NCBI GenBank assembly: GCA_016931295.1
Contig: JAFGEZ010000047.1
Span: 49,575 to 113,574 of the forward strand
DNA: 64,000 nucleotides
Direction: 5' to 3'
Origin: Candidatus Krumholzibacteriota bacterium
GTDB taxonomy: Bacteria > Krumholzibacteriota > Krumholzibacteriia > Krumholzibacteriales > Krumholzibacteriaceae
This document shows, in pieces, positions 59,537 to 64,000 of this stretch; position 1 is the stretch's first letter, and each line of letters opens with the position of its first letter. The notes beneath the pieces are model-generated. The model was not told where the DNA came from. It worked only from the letters and a program-made list of their open reading frames with translations, and searched no databases. Position numbers and translations under genes: made by a program.

Positions 59537-59947
59537 TCATTCCTCGTCGCCGCCGACGGAGACGAATGTCACGTTGACGGCGTTCGCTTCCTTGAGCTCC
59601 TCGATGATGTCGGACACGAGGTGATACTGCGTCCGGTGATCGACGTTGAAGGCGACGATCAGCGAACGATTCTCCTCGAAGCGCCTCGTCACGAGCGCCT
59701 GGATGTTCGAGATACGGACGAGCTTGTCGTTGATGCTGATCCGGTTGTACCGGTCCGCCCAGATCTGCATCAGCCGCTCGCGCTCCAGCTCGGCCCCGGA
59801 ATCGGCCCGGGGGAGCTTGATCGGCAGCCCTTCCTCCATCTTGAAGATGGTGGTCACCATGAAGAAGATGAGGAGGAGGAAGATGATATCCGCCATCGAC
59901 CCTGTCGGGATCGAGCTCTGGACGGTCTGTCTTCGTTCGAATTTCAA
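59537..59947 (-). CDS. ExbD/TolR-family protein (second)
   Basis: This 136-residue protein has one membrane helix with the functional Asp in 'MADIIFLLLIFFMV' and a periplasmic domain. It belongs to a proton-driven ExbB/ExbD complex. The start appears to be TTG at 59947, with GGAG upstream. It is paralogous to the gene just before it; 'KLPRADSG' versus 'SLPGKQSQ' mark the difference after the helix. Confidence 0.93.
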   Translation of the reverse strand: MKFERRQTVQSSIPTGSMADIIFLLLIFFMVTTIFKMEEGLPIKLPRADSGAELERERLMQIWADRYNRISINDKLVRISNIQALVTRRFEENRSLIVAFNVDHRTQYHLVSDIIEELKEANAVNVTFVSVGGDEE

Positions 59948-59966
59948 GGCTTCAGCTCCTGTATCG

Positions 59967-60377
59967 TCAGCCTTCTGCGCTCAGCGTCCTGAGGGAGATC
60001 CTCGACGCCTTCGCCAGCCGCAACTCGTCGAGGATGTCGATCATCCGGCCGTACGCGGCCTGCTTGTCGGTCTCGATGACGATGACGAGCTTCGGATTGG
60101 CCATCAGCTTCTGCTCGATGATCGGCTTGATGTCGCTCAGCCCGACCGGACCCGTGCCGCGGATCACGATCGAACCGTTGGCGAACGCCTGTATCGCCAG
60201 AACGTTGTCGCGCTTCAACTTGACCGTCTGCGACTGCTTTCCCGGCAGGGACATCGGCAGACCCTTCTCCACGGCGAACATCGTCGTCACCAGGAAGAAG
60301 ATGAGCAGCAGGAAGTTGATGTCCGACATCGAGGCGGTGCTGAATTCCGCGCTGACCTTGCTTCGTTTCTTGATCAT
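59967..60377 (-). CDS. ExbD/TolR-family protein (first)
   Basis: This 136-residue protein carries the Asp-containing helix 'MSDINFLLLIFFLVTTMF' and the periplasmic 'VIVIETDKQAAYGRMIDILDELRLA' (part). ExbD pairs inside the ExbB pentamer; two different copies suggest a heterodimer. It is 21 bp after the exbB-like gene. Confidence 0.93.
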   Translation of the reverse strand: MIKKRSKVSAEFSTASMSDINFLLLIFFLVTTMFAVEKGLPMSLPGKQSQTVKLKRDNVLAIQAFANGSIVIRGTGPVGLSDIKPIIEQKLMANPKLVIVIETDKQAAYGRMIDILDELRLAKASRISLRTLSAEG

Positions 60378-60398
60378 GTCTTTTCTCCGTCGCGGCGG

Positions 60399-61259
60399 TT
60401 ACCGTCCGCCGGCGGCACCCATCTCGATCAGTTCGTTGACCAGCTCGCTGGAAGCCTCCTCCATCTCGAGAACGAAGCGGTCGATCTGCGAGACGAAGAA
60501 GGAGTGAGCGATGCTGGCCGGGATGGCGATGATGAGACCGGTCGCGGTCGTGATGAGCGCTTCCTCGATACCCGACGCCACGACCTTCGCGCTGACCTGC
60601 TCGGCGGCGGCGATCGAGGCGAATGCGCTGATCATACCCGACACGGTGCCGAGGAATCCGAGAAGCGGCGCGACCTGCGCGACCGTCGCGATGGCGACGA
60701 GTCCGCGCTCGAGGAACGAGGTCTCGATCCCGCCGGCCGTCTCGATGGCTTCCTTGACGGCCTCGGGACCGCGGTTCGCACGGAGCATCCCGGAGTGCAG
60801 GATGGCCGCGATCGGGCCGCGAGTCCGCTCGCAGACCTTCATCGATGCGTCGATGCCCTCCGAGCGCAGCGTCGAGATGACGTCCCCCATGAGGTGCCGC
60901 ACGTTCGTGCGTGCGCGGGAGAGCGTGAAGAGGCGCTCGATGATGAAGACGATGCCCGTTACCGAGGCGATCAGGAGGAAGTGCATGAACATCCCGCCCT
61001 GGGTGTACTTCTCTCCGATCCCGCTGTGCTTGAGGTTGTAGAACCAGCCGAGACGCTCGCGCTCGACCATGTCATCGATCTTGCGCGCGATGGCGACCGA
61101 ATCTCCCTTGGCCGTGCCGAGAGAATCGGTTTCGGCCTGGACCGTCCACTCCTGGACCGGGACGGCCGAACCTTCCTCCTGGGCGAGGATCGGCCCCGCG
61201 ACGGCGAGCATCAGGACGGTGGCGATCAGGATTGCCGCAAAGGGGCTTCTCTTGAGCAT
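60399..61259 (-). CDS. exbB: ExbB/TolQ-family proton channel protein
   Basis: This 286-residue protein begins with a signal peptide-like segment ('FAAILIATVLMLAVAGPILAQ') and a periplasmic stretch before the usual MotA/TolQ/ExbB core with 'GLVAIATVAQVAPLLGFLGTVSGMI' (part) and 'GIEEALITTATGLIIAIPA' (part). The extended, apparently secreted N-terminus is found in ExbB of Bacteroidetes-like phyla. ATG at 61259 has an AAGGAG site. Confidence 0.92.
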   Translation of the reverse strand: MLKRSPFAAILIATVLMLAVAGPILAQEEGSAVPVQEWTVQAETDSLGTAKGDSVAIARKIDDMVERERLGWFYNLKHSGIGEKYTQGGMFMHFLLIASVTGIVFIIERLFTLSRARTNVRHLMGDVISTLRSEGIDASMKVCERTRGPIAAILHSGMLRANRGPEAVKEAIETAGGIETSFLERGLVAIATVAQVAPLLGFLGTVSGMISAFASIAAAEQVSAKVVASGIEEALITTATGLIIAIPASIAHSFFVSQIDRFVLEMEEASSELVNELIEMGAAGGR

Positions 61260-61385
61260 ACGACGCACTCCTTGCAGTGACGGATGTATTGACGTCTGAC
61301 CGATCAACACAGAGACGGATCATTCGCGAAAGCGGCCGCGTCCGGAGCGGGCGACATCCACCCCGGTGATTACCGCGACTGCAAT

Positions 61386-61414
61386 AAAATAGTTTATGCG
61401 TCCCCCCTTGTCAA
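61386..61414 (-). promoter_or_regulatory. sigma-70 promoter for exbB-exbD-exbD-tonB
   Basis: A perfect TTGACA (61409-61414) and TATTTT (61386-61391) are 17 bp apart on the minus strand. Transcription would start near 61380, about 120 nt before the ATG. Confidence 0.75.
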
Positions 61415-61455
61415 TAGAAAATCCCGAAAGCAAAAAGGCCTGAACTCGTTACGTA

Positions 61456-62949
61456 TCATTCTGATACCTGAAATTCCTCCGAGTCCGCCGCGAGGCGGTA
61501 ATTCCCCACACCGTCCTTGTCGATGAAGAGGTACCGCAGCCCCGCGTGTATCGTCATGAGCATGTCCCGCTTGAAGATCGGATCGCCGTTTCCCGTATAG
61601 ACCCAGAGCTCGTACCCGCCCGTGTCGTGTCCCTCCGACCCGCGGTAGAACCGCGATCGGGTCCGGTTGTCCACCAGGCGGAGTTCGTCGGCCTCGGGAC
61701 CGGTGGCCGAGCTGAACACGACCACCTGGAACTCGTCCTCGAGCATATCGATGGCCGATTCCAGCTCGTCCCTCGTCTTCGGCAGCACCTGCTGGACGAT
61801 CTCGTCCGGGGGCCCGAACCGGATGAAGATCTGCCCGCGATCGGAAAGGGCGCCGCGCTGCATCCAGCCGTAGGTGCGGTCCGCCCGGGCGACGCGCTCG
61901 CGGAAGACCTCGTACGTCTCGTTGTACGCGGTGGACGGCGTCGGGTCGTTCTCGCGCCAGAACCGTGAGAGCATCTGCTCCTGCTCGCCGATGCTCTTCT
62001 GCCGGAAGATCTGGAAGTCGCTTCCCGACAGGACGATTCGCGCCTCGGTCATGACGTCGCGGCGCGGTTTCCGCCAGTTCACGAGCTGCCAGGCGACGCT
62101 GAAATCCTTTCCCGACGAGGCGGTCTCGCCCGAGCCGGTAAAGGCGTCGACGAAGAGGCGATAGGTATCCGCCGGAAAGGTGTTGACGTCGAAACGCGCG
62201 AAGATCGTCTTGCGGCGGTCGTCGACGACCGATTCGACCCGCTCCTCCGCCAGCACGTCGCCGCGCCTGTCGACGACGTAGAAATCGAGGGCGAGCGAGT
62301 CGCCGATCGACCGCTGCGGCGCGAGAACACTGACGAACAGGGAAAGGGTATCGTTCTTGAGCCCGTAGATCCGGATCGGGTTCGGCACCCAGGAGCCGTC
62401 CGGTTCGAAGCGCCAGACGAGAACGGGATCGCCCAGGGCGAGCCGGTCCGTTCCGAAATCGGCGACGACGACGACGGCCTCACGGATCTCGGACTGGAGG
62501 TGGCGGTCCTTGATCATCCCGAAGAGGGACTTCTCCCGCCGGTTGAGATCCTCGACCGTCACGTCGAGGCTGTACTGGCCGGGATCGACGAGGAGGGAAT
62601 CGGTGAAGTAGATGAAACCGGAAAGGTCGTCTTCGACGGGACGCTCGCTCCGCGCGTCGCGGAGTCCGAATGCCTTGTCGTAGACGACCGTTCCCTCGAG
62701 GGAGAGCGTCAGCCGGATCCGGACCGAGGCTTCGAACCGCCCGTCCGTTTCGCGGTAGGCCACCTCTTTCGTGGGGATCGCGACCTGGAAGAGCTCGAGC
62801 GTCTTCTCTCCCGGGACCGGCAAGGAGGCGACGTCGACGAAGAACTCGAATTTCCCCTCGCCCGTCAGCGCCTCATCGGCGCCGGCCGCCAGCGGCACGC
62901 CCAGCGCCGCCAGCACGATCAGGGTCGGGAATATGCGGACAAGCCTCAT
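61456..62949 (-). CDS. exported GWxTD-domain protein (second)
   Basis: This 497-residue protein has a signal peptide (MRLVRIFPTLIVLAALGVPLA onward), several beta-rich domains and a C-terminal GWxTD domain: 'FWRENDPTPSTAYNETYEVF', then 'YGWMQRGALSDRGQIFIRF' and 'GPPDEIVQQ', 'YELWVYTGNGDP' (GWxTD proper reads GWMQRGALSD, with an insertion). It follows the PorV gene at 35 bp and is likely co-transcribed. Function unknown. ATG at 62949 is the signal-peptide start, but its ribosome site (GGAGG, 12 nt away) is not ideal. Confidence 0.83.
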   Translation of the reverse strand: MRLVRIFPTLIVLAALGVPLAAGADEALTGEGKFEFFVDVASLPVPGEKTLELFQVAIPTKEVAYRETDGRFEASVRIRLTLSLEGTVVYDKAFGLRDARSERPVEDDLSGFIYFTDSLLVDPGQYSLDVTVEDLNRREKSLFGMIKDRHLQSEIREAVVVVADFGTDRLALGDPVLVWRFEPDGSWVPNPIRIYGLKNDTLSLFVSVLAPQRSIGDSLALDFYVVDRRGDVLAEERVESVVDDRRKTIFARFDVNTFPADTYRLFVDAFTGSGETASSGKDFSVAWQLVNWRKPRRDVMTEARIVLSGSDFQIFRQKSIGEQEQMLSRFWRENDPTPSTAYNETYEVFRERVARADRTYGWMQRGALSDRGQIFIRFGPPDEIVQQVLPKTRDELESAIDMLEDEFQVVVFSSATGPEADELRLVDNRTRSRFYRGSEGHDTGGYELWVYTGNGDPIFKRDMLMTIHAGLRYLFIDKDGVGNYRLAADSEEFQVSE

Positions 62950-62984
62950 CGACGATCCGGGCCTCCGGCGACCCTCTCCGCTCC

Positions 62985-63926
62985 CTAGTAGCTGAAGTTC
63001 AGCGTCACACGATGCGCGCTTCCGAGATATCCGAGATCCTCCCACGCGTAGTCGAGCCCGATGTCGGAGGTCTGGCTCGTATCGATCCGGAACCCGACGC
63101 CGCCGGCCACGCCCTGCGAATCGTACTCGATGTTGTAGCCGCCGCGGAGGAAGAAGAACTGGTTGAATCCGTACTCCATGCCGACGTTCATCCGTTCCTT
63201 GTTGTCGGAGGGATGGGAGAACTCGCCGGCGGCGAGCAGCGCATGCGCACCCTGCCGGTAGGCGTCGACCGAGAGCCCGACGCGGAAGAGCGTGGGCAGC
63301 TTCGAGGACCGGTCGTCGAAATCGACCTCGGCGCCCAGGCTCTGGATCATCATGCCGAGTTTCATCCCCTGGATGCCGATCCGGTAGATCAGGCCGAAAT
63401 CGAAGGCCATCGTCTCGACGCTCTTGTCGGCCAGCCCCATGTGGATGAAGTTGGCCGTGATGCCGGCCGAGAACCGGTCGGTGAAGTACATCGCGTACGA
63501 AAGACCGAAGGACATGTCGCCGGCGTCGAAGTACCGGTTCGTCCCCTGCGGCATGTAGATCGTCCGCTCCTCCTGCGGATCCATCGTCAGCGCCCGGGCG
63601 CTGATCCCGAAGGTCCCGGGGAAGTACGGCGTCGTGAAGACCGCGCCGGCGAAATAGACGTCGATGTCGGCGGGCCAGACGACCGAATTGAGCGTCACCT
63701 GCGTCCGGCTCAGCTCGACCATCCCGGCGGGGTTCCAGTAGATCGCCGACGCATCGTTGGCAACCGCCGTGAACGCGCTTCCCATGCCGGCCGCGCGCGC
63801 CGACGTGTTGATCTTCAGGAACTGGGCGGCGTAGGTCCCCACCTTCTCGAACGGCTGCGTGCCTCCCACGGCCAGCCCCGGAACGAGCGCCAGGAATATG
63901 ACCCCCACGAATACCTTGCGCATCAT
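62985..63926 (-). CDS. PorV/PorQ-family outer-membrane barrel protein
   Basis: This 313-residue protein has a signal peptide (ending AVGG) and opens with 'GTYAAQFLKINTSARAAGMGSAFTAVANDASAIYWNPAGM' (parts), the hallmark of UPF0164/PorV proteins. It ends 'RVTLNFSY', an aromatic barrel end. In Bacteroidetes PorV shuttles type IX cargo to the cell surface; in other phyla the role is not shown. ATG at 63926 has GAGGAGG 7 nt upstream. Its neighbour upstream is cut by the window edge. Confidence 0.87.
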   Translation of the reverse strand: MMRKVFVGVIFLALVPGLAVGGTQPFEKVGTYAAQFLKINTSARAAGMGSAFTAVANDASAIYWNPAGMVELSRTQVTLNSVVWPADIDVYFAGAVFTTPYFPGTFGISARALTMDPQEERTIYMPQGTNRYFDAGDMSFGLSYAMYFTDRFSAGITANFIHMGLADKSVETMAFDFGLIYRIGIQGMKLGMMIQSLGAEVDFDDRSSKLPTLFRVGLSVDAYRQGAHALLAAGEFSHPSDNKERMNVGMEYGFNQFFFLRGGYNIEYDSQGVAGGVGFRIDTSQTSDIGLDYAWEDLGYLGSAHRVTLNFSY

Positions 63927-63961
63927 CACCAGACCTCCTCGAAAGTTCTCTCGCTTCGCAC

Positions 63962-64000
63962 TCATCGTATGACGACGAATTTCCCGATCGTCCGCGGGAA
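63962..64000 (-). CDS. C-terminal end of an unidentified protein (partial)
   Basis: Twelve codons read in from the right edge and end in TGA: FPRTIGKFVVIR. The stop lies 35 bp before the PorV ATG, so it is probably the preceding gene of that operon. In Bacteroidetes the neighbour of porV is the PorU peptidase; whether this is its counterpart cannot be told from 12 residues. Confidence 0.4.
   Translation of the reverse strand, partial: FPRTIGKFVVIR

Noticed and set aside
61440-61465. Hairpin GTATCA-GAA-TGATAC at the end of the second GWxTD gene
   Set aside because: The stem is short, overlaps the coding end and is not followed directly by a T-run, so it is not called a terminator.
1-64000. 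Mobile elements, phage genes, CRISPR arrays, toxin-antitoxin pairs
   Set aside because: No transposase, integrase, repeat-spacer array or other such signature was seen on either strand.

Overview
The window comes from a GC-rich, Gram-negative (diderm) bacterial chromosome. The envelope gene set supports this: PorV-like and other outer-membrane beta-barrels, a TolC-type channel, ExbB/ExbD/ExbD/TonB, several lipoproteins and Lgt. Two GWxTD-domain proteins, a PorV homologue, DUF4097 proteins and DUF4446 together suggest an uncultured FCB-related phylum of the Krumholzibacteriota/Eisenbacteria type. That placement is inference. I see no insertion sequence, prophage, CRISPR array, integrase or rRNA. 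The window looks like chromosomal backbone, not an island.

Layout. 1-4330 (minus): one tightly coupled run with two ECF sigma factor/anti-sigma factor pairs, a YbjQ-type protein, a metallo-beta-lactamase (MBL) enzyme and two Spy/CpxP-like periplasmic proteins. 4465-9004 (minus): a DUF4097 protein, an RNase Z-like MBL enzyme, a SAM hydroxide adenosyltransferase and a glycosyltransferase-TPR fusion. 9382-14157: a phosphoesterase, cstA coupled to a PfkB kinase, a NUDIX hydrolase and a ThiI-like PP-loop enzyme. 14270-22114 (minus): resB-ccsA cytochrome c maturation genes, a nitroreductase, then a peptide transporter (binding lipoprotein plus two permeases) with an apparently exported beta-CASP MBL protein inside it. 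22253-29263: a degenerate DUF885-like lipoprotein, a second DUF4097 protein, an amidohydrolase, and two secreted proteins on either side of a rhomboid protease. These two proteins share a C-terminal motif.

29355-45219 (minus) is core metabolism and cell shape: DUF4446, tRNA-Leu(GAG), secG, tpiA, pgk, gap, fba, comF, lgt, pmbA/tldE, rodA, mrdA, mreD, mreC, mreB, radC and a rhomboid-TPR protein. 45347-58657 (minus): an outer-membrane barrel with a long leader; a murein-peptide uptake and recycling module (binding lipoprotein, OppB, OppC, YkfC-like NlpC/P60); a GWxTD protein; and a MacAB/TolC-like tripartite system with a separate ATPase and two permeases. 58881-63926 (minus): TonB-ExbD-ExbD-ExbB, a second GWxTD protein and PorV. 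The last codons of another gene lie at the right edge.

Two themes recur. First, 15 gene junctions use a 4-bp ATGA or GTGA stop/start overlap, so translational coupling is heavily used here. Second, much of the window serves envelope biogenesis. The most original signal is the shared C-terminus W-[SG]-G-I-K-S-[LI]-[YI]-R of two otherwise unrelated secreted proteins. It is a candidate new sorting or anchoring tag, and a rhomboid protease gene lies between the two.
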